NCBI GenBank assembly: GCA_002721755.1
Contig: PBLL01000041.1
Coordinates: 1 to 52,965, forward strand
Reading direction: 5' to 3'
From: Actinomycetota bacterium
GTDB taxonomy: Bacteria > Actinomycetota > Acidimicrobiia > Acidimicrobiales > MedAcidi-G1
Length of the DNA stretch: 52,965 nt
Part shown: positions 23,703-31,142 of the stretch, piece by piece
Numbering within the stretch: the first letter of the stretch is position 1
Layout of the letters: every line of letters starts with the position of its first letter
The notes under the pieces: model-generated
Seen by the model: the letters and a program-made list of their open reading frames with translations, nothing else
Database searches by the model: none
What the model was told of the DNA's origin: nothing
Made by a program: the position numbers and the translations under genes

Positions 23703-25403
23703 ATGCCTAAAGAAACAACAGAACTAGAGACTCTAATCGATAATCCAAAAACACTCTTAAGGCAACCAGAGAAGGTAATGGAGCCCATGAATCTCGGTGC
23801 CGCCCGAATGACTCGGTTTAGTTTTAGCCGGTCAATGATTCGGCGAGCCTTTCTGAACAGTTGGGACATTAAACGTCTGATAGTCGACTTCGACGAATCA
23901 GGAAGTGGTCAAATTGTTTACAGGATTCTTGCTGAGGGAAAAATTTTCCATTTTGTTGCTTTCACTTCAAGACTCGATGAGACATTGCACACAGATCGTG
24001 TAGTTGCAGATGCCTGGGATGTAACTGCTGCATTAGTGGAGGGAGAGTTAGAAGAAGATCTTATGCAACTTCTAAAAAGTGAAGTGCCAAAACAGGAATC
24101 CAGCAGATTGGATTCCAGAGTGCTTGTACTGACAAGAGGAAATAGAAGTGTCCGATTTTACGACTACTTGGTGGAATGCCTAGCAGAAGGCAACCAACCT
24201 AAATCAAAAAAACTGGGTGATGCCGGTTACATAATGCGAAGCACAGCTTTCTATGCAAACGGAAAGTTCGGCATGAAATCTTTCCTAGGGATCGGTGAGA
24301 ACCATCCACTGTCTGCTCCTTATAGAGCTCAATTCCTAGCAGCATGGCTTTTTAGGGAAGTTGGTTACGAATCAGTGGAACATTGTGCAAAAGCACGCAA
24401 TCCAAATGCTGCATCTTTCAACAGTGATTGGAACCGCTTCTTAGGCTTAGGAAATGCCACAGGTTTGGGTCTAGTGCCTTGGGCTATGAAACACCCCGAC
24501 CAGTTGAATGCCTGGGTCGCTATCCGAGAGTTGGCTCTGTCTAATGTTCGTTCTATGAAAGGTTCAGGCGAAAATACTCGTGAACTGGATGAATGGTTGA
24601 ACAGGGCTTATGAACACTTCTCTTCCCTGGGAGGCGGAAACCGCGGATCGTGGTTGGGACCTGATTCTCTGGCTGAAGCAACCTTAATAATACGTAGTAC
24701 TTTTAAGTCGCTAAGCAAAAATGATTTTCCCTTTGATGATCTATATCTATGGGCGGAAGAACAGGACTTTGAGATTACCGAATTAGTAGTTTCACTTTTA
24801 TTGGAGCTTGACACTACTAGCGATGAAATCATTGACCGACTTTTAACTGTCAATACCAAAAAACCGCTAATTTCGGACACCACAGTAAAAGATCTAAAGA
24901 CACAAATCTATGCAAAATACTCTTGGATAAGTAAATTAAATCTTGATGATCCACAAGCTAGCTACTACTGGTGGGTGATGTCAGACAACGCCGAAGAACC
25001 ACGCCGCGCGCAAAGATCAATCGTCGACCCTCTCCATAGAGAACTTCCTATAGACATTGCTTTACGATTAAAAAAGCTAATTCAAGACCTCGAAGCAACA
25101 AATGAAGAAACTGCTGTAAATGAATTTATTCATTCTTACCCAGAGCATGGAATTGCGATAAACCGCATTCTTTGTGATTTCGGACCGTACAGCGAACCTA
25201 GAGACAATGTTTGTGATTTCGAACATTTACCTTTAAATCTGCAACGCTTTCAGCTAGCAATGTATGGAATGGACAACTTCTCTCCACAATCAACTGACTG
25301 GTTAAGAGTTACCCTTTTTCAGGGAGCTCCAAGAGTTTTCGAAATAAGTTCTACAGATTCTGATAATTGGATCTTGCCAAAGCAACCGGGAGGTTTAACC
25401 TGA
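23703..25403 (+). CDS. Uncharacterised 566-residue soluble protein
   Basis: I do not recognise this protein. It is soluble, mixed alpha/beta in the first 180 residues (with strands IVYRILAEGKIFHFVAF) and then mostly helical, with many Trp, Tyr and acidic residues. Notable segments are the basic motif RFSFSRSMIRRAF near the start, GNRSVRFYDYLVE and YWWVMSDNAEEPRRAQRS. There is no signal peptide or membrane helix. It is the first gene of a four-gene operon; its TGA overlaps the dipeptidase-like ATG by one base, implying a shared job. The start is uncertain: no clear ribosome-binding site is seen, and the ATG at 23763 is an alternative. Confidence 0.75.
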   Translation: MPKETTELETLIDNPKTLLRQPEKVMEPMNLGAARMTRFSFSRSMIRRAFLNSWDIKRLIVDFDESGSGQIVYRILAEGKIFHFVAFTSRLDETLHTDRVVADAWDVTAALVEGELEEDLMQLLKSEVPKQESSRLDSRVLVLTRGNRSVRFYDYLVECLAEGNQPKSKKLGDAGYIMRSTAFYANGKFGMKSFLGIGENHPLSAPYRAQFLAAWLFREVGYESVEHCAKARNPNAASFNSDWNRFLGLGNATGLGLVPWAMKHPDQLNAWVAIRELALSNVRSMKGSGENTRELDEWLNRAYEHFSSLGGGNRGSWLGPDSLAEATLIIRSTFKSLSKNDFPFDDLYLWAEEQDFEITELVVSLLLELDTTSDEIIDRLLTVNTKKPLISDTTVKDLKTQIYAKYSWISKLNLDDPQASYYWWVMSDNAEEPRRAQRSIVDPLHRELPIDIALRLKKLIQDLEATNEETAVNEFIHSYPEHGIAINRILCDFGPYSEPRDNVCDFEHLPLNLQRFQLAMYGMDNFSPQSTDWLRVTLFQGAPRVFEISSTDSDNWILPKQPGGLT

Positions 25404-26353
25404 TGCGCATAGACGGATTGGAAATAAATAACTGGAGTCGTCAAACGGTTGAACAAATCAAATCCGGTGGTATCGATGTAGTGCATGCAACTTGTGGGGT
25501 TTGGGAGGATCCCGCTGGCGCCTTAACCAGGATTGGCGATTGGAGACATTTCGCTCGGGAAAACGCAGACATGGTACGCATAGTTAAAAGTGTAGAAGAA
25601 ATGCACTCTGCGAAAAATGAAGGGATTCTGGGTGTCTTGCTGGGTTTTCAAAATAGTTCCATGCTTGGTGATGACCCTGAAATGGCAGGTATCTTTGCTG
25701 ACCTTGGGATACGAGTAATTCAACTCACTTATAACATTTCAAATCATCTCGGCTCGAGTTGTTGGGAACCTGAAGATGGTGGATTAACCAGATTGGGTCA
25801 CCGTATGGTAAGTGCATTTAACCAAGTTGGGGTACTTATCGACATTTCTCATGTTGGAAACCGTACAGGTCTAGAGGCGATTGAAAACTCTGAAAGTCCG
25901 GTTGCTGTGACTCATGGCAACCCATTTTCATTTCATGACTCACCTCGGAATAAACCTGACTACCTTTTAGAAGAACTCGCAGCCCGTGGAGGTGTCATAG
26001 GTTGCACCCTGTACCCACTCTTTATAGGTGGTGAAAAAGTTTCGCGTTTAAATTGGTGTCAAATGGTTGCTGACACAGCAGAAAAAATTGGTGTGAACCA
26101 CATAGCTATTGGCAGTGATTCAGTGGTCGGATGGCAACCCACTGACTTGGGATGGATGCGCAATGGAAGATGGGACAGACCAAAAAAGGCTGAGGACATG
26201 CCCAGTTTTCCTACTTGGCAGAAATGGTTTAAAGGACCAGAGGATTTCAGTTCTTTAGCTGAAGGGCTTTCCGAAGTTGGTTTCTCTTTAGAAGATACTG
26301 AAAAAATTTTAGGATCTAATTGGCTGCAACTTTTTGAAAAAGTATTTAAATGA
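25403..26353 (+). CDS. M19 (membrane dipeptidase)-family protein with altered metal site
   Basis: A 316-residue TIM-barrel homologue of renal dipeptidase. Retained landmarks are LIDISHVGN (metal His150), VAVTHGNPF (His171), RNKPD (substrate-binding Arg182) and IAIGSDS (Asp239). The usual strand-1 HxD ligand pair is replaced by IDGLEIN, and the bridging Glu of the IGxEG strand is Gln83 in LLGFQNSS. The binuclear zinc centre is therefore probably absent or remodelled, and the substrate may not be a dipeptide. The ATG at 25403 follows GGGAGG; a longer frame from 25367 runs inside the upstream gene. There is no signal or lipid anchor. Confidence 0.85.
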   Translation: MRIDGLEINNWSRQTVEQIKSGGIDVVHATCGVWEDPAGALTRIGDWRHFARENADMVRIVKSVEEMHSAKNEGILGVLLGFQNSSMLGDDPEMAGIFADLGIRVIQLTYNISNHLGSSCWEPEDGGLTRLGHRMVSAFNQVGVLIDISHVGNRTGLEAIENSESPVAVTHGNPFSFHDSPRNKPDYLLEELAARGGVIGCTLYPLFIGGEKVSRLNWCQMVADTAEKIGVNHIAIGSDSVVGWQPTDLGWMRNGRWDRPKKAEDMPSFPTWQKWFKGPEDFSSLAEGLSEVGFSLEDTEKILGSNWLQLFEKVFK

Positions 26354-26880
26354 ACAAAATTAAAACTGTCGTAGCACCACGCGAGATAAAGGATCAGATC
26401 GAACGCGCCAGCCGCGTACTTGGCTGTGAAGCTAGTGTCGCTGAACATCTTGGAGAAGACATTTCTTTCTGTGAAATTTATTACGGTGAAGGAATCTCCA
26501 CCTGGCTTAAATTAGCTTCCTCTGAAACAAACTCCTTTACTGATCTTCTGAAAAATTCATTTCGACTCGAATCACTATGCGACAGTACTTCTTCTGAAGT
26601 GCGTTGGGAAACCCCTATCCCATTTGCTTTGATTGCTCGCTCTTTACACAACTATGAAAAGTACCCAATTAATTGGTCGTGTGAACCTGAGGCGGTCTCT
26701 GGTAATAGTCAGATCAATTGTGTTTACCTGAAACCAAATGAACCTGCTCGTGTACTTTCCAATGAGAAAGTAGAAGAAGCACTGTCATCTGGGGTGGAAG
26801 TTTCCTCAATTCATTGGGATGAACTAGACGGAATTGCTTCTGAGTTTCTTTTATCAGAGGAAATACTAGATGCACCTTGA
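26350..26880 (+). CDS. Uncharacterised 176-residue protein
   Basis: Starts MNKIKTVVAPREIKDQIERA, overlapping the dipeptidase-like stop by four bases (ATGA). It is soluble, acidic, alpha/beta, with the strands DISFCEIYYGEG and SWLK-type helices, and ends EEILDAP. Proteins of this size sit beside Ldh-family dehydrogenases in other bacteria (perhaps DUF3726, from memory and unverified). It probably works with the dehydrogenase 32 bases downstream. Confidence 0.7.
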   Translation: MNKIKTVVAPREIKDQIERASRVLGCEASVAEHLGEDISFCEIYYGEGISTWLKLASSETNSFTDLLKNSFRLESLCDSTSSEVRWETPIPFALIARSLHNYEKYPINWSCEPEAVSGNSQINCVYLKPNEPARVLSNEKVEEALSSGVEVSSIHWDELDGIASEFLLSEEILDAP

Positions 26881-26912
26881 AATGAGACTTTGATCGAAAG
26901 GAGCTTTGAATA

Positions 26913-27920
26913 ATGATGACTGAAAATACATTGATTTCTCTGCAGGAAATAGAGACAACCACTAATAAAGCCCTTCTAAATCACGGTGCATCTCCAAAAA
27001 TTTCTGCGCTAGTAGCTCATGCTGTTCGCACCGCAGAAGAGAGAGGTAACAAAATCTGTGGTCTTTATTACCTTGAAAGCTATTGCATGCAACTAAAAAC
27101 AGGCAGGGTTAATGGATCTGTAAAACCGACCGTAACCAATGCCAAACCTGGAGTGGTGCGAGTTGATGGACATTTTGGTTTCGCTCAATCGGCTTTTGAA
27201 GAAGGCTTTAGTAAATCCATAGAAGTGGCTCGTGACAACGGCATTTGTAGTTACTCGATCGAACACACCCAAACATGCACTTCACTAGGATACTTTACTG
27301 AAAAACTAGCACAAGCAGGGATGCTAGCGATTGGCGCCACCAATGCCTCTGCGGTAGTGGCACCCCCGGGTGGGTCAATCCCCGTACTTGGCACTAACCC
27401 AATCGCCATGTCAGTTCCAAATGGTGAAGGAGGAGTGGCTTTTCAATTTGACTTCAGTACAAGTGCTATTGCTCTAGGTAAAATCACAATGGCAGCAGAA
27501 GCCAATGAGCCGATTCCTCTTGGTTGGGCGGTCGACAAGCACGGGAATCCAACTACTGATGCTAATGATGCTCTAGAAGGCTCATTGCTTTCCACGGGAG
27601 GATATAAGGGCTATGGCTTTGGGCTGATGGCGGAACTGCTTGCTGGGGCACTAACTGGATCTCGACTCAGTGTGGAAGTTCCCCCCTTGAAAACTCCAGA
27701 GGGTGATCCACATGATTTAGGTCAGTTTTACATCTTGATTGATATAGAAGCTTACGACGAGAATTTTTTGCAGAGAGTAGAAAAAATTGCCGAAGTAATT
27801 GAAGTACAACCTGATGCGCGTCTACCAGGTGCAAATATCTCTATTCCCACGGAAGTTGAAGTCAATTCAGAGCTCTGGTCAACCATTCAAGAACTCTCTA
27901 AGGAATCTAACTATAAATAA
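26913..27920 (+). CDS. Ldh-family (malate/L-sulfolactate/Delta1-piperideine-2-carboxylate) NAD(P)H dehydrogenase
   Basis: A 335-residue member of the type-2 malate/lactate dehydrogenase family, whose NAD(P)-binding fold differs from the Rossmann fold. Visible landmarks: a helical N-terminus with EERGNKICGLYYLE, the substrate-binding His in IEHTQTCTSLGYF, the conserved PVLGTNPIAMSVP, the cofactor segment FDFSTSAIALGKI and the late GYKGYGFGLMAELL. Relatives reduce 2-oxo acids or cyclic imino acids such as Delta1-piperideine-2-carboxylate. AAAGGAG stands nine bases before the ATG. Confidence 0.88.
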   Translation: MMTENTLISLQEIETTTNKALLNHGASPKISALVAHAVRTAEERGNKICGLYYLESYCMQLKTGRVNGSVKPTVTNAKPGVVRVDGHFGFAQSAFEEGFSKSIEVARDNGICSYSIEHTQTCTSLGYFTEKLAQAGMLAIGATNASAVVAPPGGSIPVLGTNPIAMSVPNGEGGVAFQFDFSTSAIALGKITMAAEANEPIPLGWAVDKHGNPTTDANDALEGSLLSTGGYKGYGFGLMAELLAGALTGSRLSVEVPPLKTPEGDPHDLGQFYILIDIEAYDENFLQRVEKIAEVIEVQPDARLPGANISIPTEVEVNSELWSTIQELSKESNYK

Positions 27921-27921
27921 T

Positions 27922-28518
27922 TCACGAAAAGTTTTTTTTAGCTATCCGTATATCTCGAGCCGCATCAACTGGTAAAAGAAATTTATCTGATGAAGGAGAT
28001 ATGCCTCTTGCTATAAGAGTCGTGGCTAGGTCGTTAATTGTTTTGAAATTTATGAATCCTTTCATTCCTCTATGTACGACTGAGCGAGAATCAGCCACCC
28101 ATAAAAACCATTCAGTCAAAAGTGGAAGTTGGATAACGATTCTTGATTTCTTGCCTGTGTGCGTTTCATAAATAACCGGTGGGTCTTTTCTTCGACTCCA
28201 AGCTTTCAGGTTTTTCTGGATTATTTCTTCTTTTACTCTTAATTCTTTTGCGAATTTTTTTAGATTTCCTTTACGTTCTATGAATCCCAGAGAATCTGGT
28301 CTAGCACCTGCAAGGTCTACCAACTTGAACCATTGGTTTTGGAGATCAGGACCGCGCATCCCATAGCTTCGAATTGCAACCTTTTTTTCATTTAGAACCC
28401 CTAAAACAGGTGCTCTGATTGAACTTCCCAATAGATCTGAAGGCGAACAAGAGCCGAAACGTTGTGCAGCTTTAAATCGTTCAACAGCTAATTCTCGGTT
28501 TTTTTCTAAACCTGCCAT
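27922..28518 (-). CDS. Orphan 198-residue basic protein
   Basis: Not recognised. The protein is basic and mostly helical, with a Lys-rich middle (IERKGNLKKFAKELRVKEE) that could hold a helix-turn-helix, then THTGKKSRIVIQLPLLTEWF and a C-terminal LATTLIARGISPSSDKF. It might bind nucleic acid. It stands alone between the Ldh operon (converging, one base away) and the SOS-type gene (diverging). TAACCT lies six bases before the ATG at 28518, which supports the start. Confidence 0.65.
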   Translation of the reverse strand: MAGLEKNRELAVERFKAAQRFGSCSPSDLLGSSIRAPVLGVLNEKKVAIRSYGMRGPDLQNQWFKLVDLAGARPDSLGFIERKGNLKKFAKELRVKEEIIQKNLKAWSRRKDPPVIYETHTGKKSRIVIQLPLLTEWFLWVADSRSVVHRGMKGFINFKTINDLATTLIARGISPSSDKFLLPVDAARDIRIAKKNFS

Positions 28519-28524
28519 TACATA

Positions 28525-28530
28525 AGGTTA
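28525..28530 (-). promoter_or_regulatory. -10 box TAACCT of leaderless orphan-gene promoter
   Basis: Minus-strand TAACCT, six-base spacer TATGTA, then ATG at 28518. The hexamer is identical to the thrS one. Confidence 0.5.
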
Positions 28531-28663
28531 CGACTTAGCGTGCCATGATAGAGGGAGCCTCAAAATTAAGCCATTTTCAGGGTCATAAGTGACTTTTTAA
28601 AGATCAAATATTTAGGATTTGATTGGTAAGGGTTAATTCTTCCTCTGGGCAAAATGTTTCAAT

Positions 28664-28691
28664 TAGTAATCGAACATATGTTCGATTACTA
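28664..28691. promoter_or_regulatory. 28-bp perfect palindrome with consensus LexA (SOS) box
   Basis: Every base from 28664 to 28691 pairs with its mirror. The core TCGAACATATGTTCGA (28670-28685) is the actinobacterial/Gram-positive LexA site TCGAAC-N4-GTTCGA, extended by six symmetric bases on each side. It overlaps the promoter of the small gene that starts eight bases later, so LexA binding would block transcription until DNA damage. Confidence 0.85.
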
Positions 28692-28692
28692 T
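28687..28692 (+). promoter_or_regulatory. -10 box TACTAT inside the LexA palindrome
   Basis: TACTAT followed by six bases (TTACCT) and ATG at 28699: the leaderless spacing. It overlaps the right arm of the LexA palindrome, as expected for direct repression. Confidence 0.55.
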
Positions 28693-28698
28693 TTACCT

Positions 28699-29007
28699 AT
28701 GGTTAACCTCCACTTAATAGATGGGTCGTGTGAAAATTGCATCCAACTATTTGCAGCTCTTGAAGAACTAATGGCAAAGACTGGACCGGTCGCCATTCTT
28801 TTCACTGCGGAAGGTTCCATTGTTCTTTACATGGAAGACCGATTCATTTTAGAAAACAAGACTCCTGAAAGAAGTAGCCGCACTCAGGAAAATCCATCCC
28901 TCCTAACAGGTAAAGAATATAGAAGAAGATCAAAAAATAGAGCGGAGAAGCGCATCAACATCCCCAACAGCAAACTGGGAATTATCTATAAGGAAACAAG
29001 GGAATAA
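28699..29007 (+). CDS. Putative SOS-regulated protein of unknown function, 102 residues
   Basis: The ATG at 28699 gives a 102-residue protein beginning MVNLHLIDGSCENCIQLF, with a CxxC pair (Cys11, Cys14). A compact alpha/beta segment follows (VAILFTAEGSIVLYMEDRF) and then a basic tail (KEYRRRSKNRAEKR). No family is recognised. An upstream in-frame TTG/ATG start near 28654 would put the LexA palindrome inside the coding region and is rejected. The basic tail fits nucleic-acid binding. Regulation by LexA is the main clue to its role in the DNA-damage response. Confidence 0.7.
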   Translation: MVNLHLIDGSCENCIQLFAALEELMAKTGPVAILFTAEGSIVLYMEDRFILENKTPERSSRTQENPSLLTGKEYRRRSKNRAEKRINIPNSKLGIIYKETRE

Positions 29008-29028
29008 AAAAACCGCCCAAACGGGCGG
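29006..29028 (-). terminator. Rho-independent terminator for the minus strand
   Basis: On the minus strand CCGCCC, loop GTTT, GGGCGG (six GC pairs) is followed directly by seven Ts. It lies about 90 bases after the ygfZ stop and most likely ends that transcript. On the plus strand it has no T-run, though the hairpin could still slow polymerase leaving the SOS gene. Confidence 0.8.
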
Positions 29029-29115
29029 AAAACAACGAACAAGCCAACAACCTATCACATCTAAATTTTCAATGTCGGGTCGTGCTTATAGTTATTTAAG
29101 ATTTTTTATTAAGTC

Positions 29116-29958
29116 TTAAACTCCTAGAGGTATAACAAGAACGTTTTTCTCTTTCGAATCATTGTTAATGACTTGGGCTTCTGCGGGACTTTCAATTCCC
29201 CTCTTTAAGAATCCCAGAGCAAAAAATCCATCCCCGCTGGAAACTTCACTCGTAACAGTTCCGATTTCTTCACCATTTTTCAAAAGAAAGCCTTGACTCG
29301 CAAATACATCTGAACTCCCACTTATTTTTGCAAGCCTGTAAGGTGTGCCGCCTTTTCTACTATCAACACGTGCTACTAGCTCTTGTCCGGTGTAGCAGCC
29401 CTTGGTGAAACTGACGGAAGAGTCAACTATCCCTAATGAAGCTGGAATTGTAGAGGCATCAATTTCTTTACCCATCTTTGGGATGCCTGCTTTGATTCTA
29501 ATTTCTTCCCACACTTGATTATCCCCTGAAGAGTAATCTTCAGGCAGGTCGCCACTTCTGAAAATATAATCTGTGAATTCAAAATCGAACCAAGAGTAGG
29601 AAAGTGTGAAACAGTCAGAAAAATCTCTCTTGATCTGAGAATTACCGACCTCTGTATAAAGAGTGCATATTGAAGCCTCGAGGACGCAATCAGTGCGTAA
29701 CAAAAATCTCTCAAGTCTCGCTGCAACTAGCTCTCCGAAGCCTTGATCCACATCAAGTAAGTACTCGTTTTCGCTGTCACGAGTAACTCTTAACCATGCA
29801 TCTACTTTCCCAGAAGGCTGAAGAAGGAATGAGAATCTGGCGTCACCATCTGACATGTCATCAATGTCTTGACTCAACTGGCCCTGAAGGTAACTTTTCG
29901 CTTCAGTTCCAGAAACTCTCAAAAAGTCTCTTTCACGTTTTACTAGATTCAATTCCAT
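29116..29958 (-). CDS. ygfZ: Folate-binding protein YgfZ (Fe-S cluster maintenance)
   Basis: A 280-residue GcvT-fold protein starting with LVKRERDFLRVSGTEAKSYL. It has the signature KGCYTGQELVAR (K-G-C-Y-x-G-Q-E, about residues 185-196) that defines the YgfZ/IBA57 family. It binds tetrahydrofolate and helps build or repair iron-sulfur enzymes, which fits the Rieske and other Fe-S proteins in the window. TAAGGT lies seven bases before the ATG at 29958. A GC-rich terminator follows. Confidence 0.9.
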   Translation of the reverse strand: MELNLVKRERDFLRVSGTEAKSYLQGQLSQDIDDMSDGDARFSFLLQPSGKVDAWLRVTRDSENEYLLDVDQGFGELVAARLERFLLRTDCVLEASICTLYTEVGNSQIKRDFSDCFTLSYSWFDFEFTDYIFRSGDLPEDYSSGDNQVWEEIRIKAGIPKMGKEIDASTIPASLGIVDSSVSFTKGCYTGQELVARVDSRKGGTPYRLAKISGSSDVFASQGFLLKNGEEIGTVTSEVSSGDGFFALGFLKRGIESPAEAQVINNDSKEKNVLVIPLGV

Positions 29959-29965
29959 TACTATG

Positions 29966-29971
29966 ACCTTA
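29966..29971 (-). promoter_or_regulatory. -10 box TAAGGT of leaderless ygfZ promoter
   Basis: Minus-strand TAAGGT, seven-base spacer CATAGTA, then ATG at 29958. Confidence 0.45.
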
Positions 29972-30076
29972 TGTCGAAATCGACAATAAGATTTTATTCT
30001 TTACACAAAATCGATATGGTCGACTAGAATTTTTACCTAACCGTAAATACCCCAACTCGTAGAGGTGTGACCAAAA

Positions 30077-30256
30077 ATGACAAACCGTATAGGCGTAGTT
30101 GGAGGTGACGGAATAGGACCGGAGGTGATCTCTGAGGGCCTTAAAGTCATACATGCCTCTGGCGTCAACTTGGAAGTCGTTGAAGCTTGTAACCAATTGA
30201 ACCCTAAGATCGAAGGCACAAAAGAAATCGGCGATTCCATTGCTAGTCATTTGTGA
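30077..30256 (+). pseudogene. Truncated N-terminus of a 3-isopropylmalate/isocitrate dehydrogenase (leuB-like relic)
   Basis: The ATG at 30077, preceded by GAGGTG, opens a 59-codon frame beginning NRIGVVGGDGIGPEVISEGL. That is the unmistakable start of LeuB/Icd-type beta-decarboxylating dehydrogenases (about 350 residues). The similarity fades by residue 35-40, and a TGA ends it at 30254-30256. No further part of the enzyme appears in any frame before the next gene at 30292. It is a decayed or deleted gene, not a functional enzyme. Confidence 0.75.
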
Positions 30257-30291
30257 AAACTCTTGATCACTGGTCTTTTATATAAATAGTG

Positions 30292-31092
30292 ATGAAAAAC
30301 GACACTTCTGCTAAAGACTTTGATTCGATACCAATTTCCTGGCGCGAAGCTGGAAACGAAGGAGAGTTACTACTTTTCCTTCATGGTCTTGGTGGCAGTC
30401 GAGACGCATGGGAACCACAACTAAAAGCCTTCTCAAACTCTTATCGCTGTGTTGCATGGGACATGCCGGGATATGGAAGTTCTGAAAGTTTAAACGATTT
30501 GACTTTTAAATCTATTGTTGATTCGATAACCAGCTTTTTAGACACACTCCAAGTGGAAAAGGCTCATTTAATTGGACTTTCATTCGGAGGCATGCAAGCT
30601 TTACATGCAGCTATTTTGGCACCTGAAAGAGTTAGCTCACTTGTTATCGCAGATTCCAGTCCTTCATTCGGTTTAGATGGCACAGATCCAGAAGCTTGGA
30701 TTGAACAGCGTTTGAAACAAATAAAAATAGGCAAGGAACCAAAAGACTTTGCTGAGGAAGTCCTACGTTCAATTTCTGGACCCGACTTCGAAGGTATCGA
30801 ACTTGAAAATGCTATACACGCCTTTTCTCGCATCACTCCTGAAGCTTTCGAGGCATCCTGTCGCTGCTTAACCACCCATGATGTGCTTAGTGAACTAAAG
30901 TTAATTGACTCTCCGGCTCTCATAATTGTCGGAGAGTTAGACGAGGAAACTCCCCCTTCGTACGCCCATGCACTGGTTGAAAAGATGCCAAACGCCACTT
31001 TTCTACAGATAGAAGGATCTGGTCATTTAACTCCTAGCGAAAAACCCCATGAATTCAATTCTGCTGTTGCTTCTTTTCTTTTGTCCCTCTGA
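30292..31092 (+). CDS. Alpha/beta-fold hydrolase
   Basis: A 266-residue alpha/beta hydrolase with the oxyanion motif LFLHGLGGSRDAW, DMPGYGSSE, nucleophile elbow GLSFGGMQA (Ser about 98), acid in VGELDEETP, and catalytic His in GSGHLTPSEKP. It resembles 3-oxoadipate enol-lactonases and meta-cleavage-product hydrolases. At the edge of a catabolic region it may hydrolyse a ring-cleavage product or ester. The start is ATG 30292 or GTG 30289; TATAAA lies a few bases upstream. Confidence 0.87.
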   Translation: MKNDTSAKDFDSIPISWREAGNEGELLLFLHGLGGSRDAWEPQLKAFSNSYRCVAWDMPGYGSSESLNDLTFKSIVDSITSFLDTLQVEKAHLIGLSFGGMQALHAAILAPERVSSLVIADSSPSFGLDGTDPEAWIEQRLKQIKIGKEPKDFAEEVLRSISGPDFEGIELENAIHAFSRITPEAFEASCRCLTTHDVLSELKLIDSPALIIVGELDEETPPSYAHALVEKMPNATFLQIEGSGHLTPSEKPHEFNSAVASFLLSL

Positions 31093-31142
31093 TAACTGAT
31101 CCAGTTTTTCAATTTCCTTTATATTTAGAGTAGATTCTTCGT

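Noticed and set aside
28654-28698. Upstream in-frame extension of the SOS-type gene
   Set aside because: It would translate through the LexA palindrome and the -10 box; the ATG at 28699 fits the promoter.
30254-30256. A second selenocysteine codon at the end of the leuB-like relic
   Set aside because: No SECIS-like hairpin follows and the frame does not continue with LeuB sequence.
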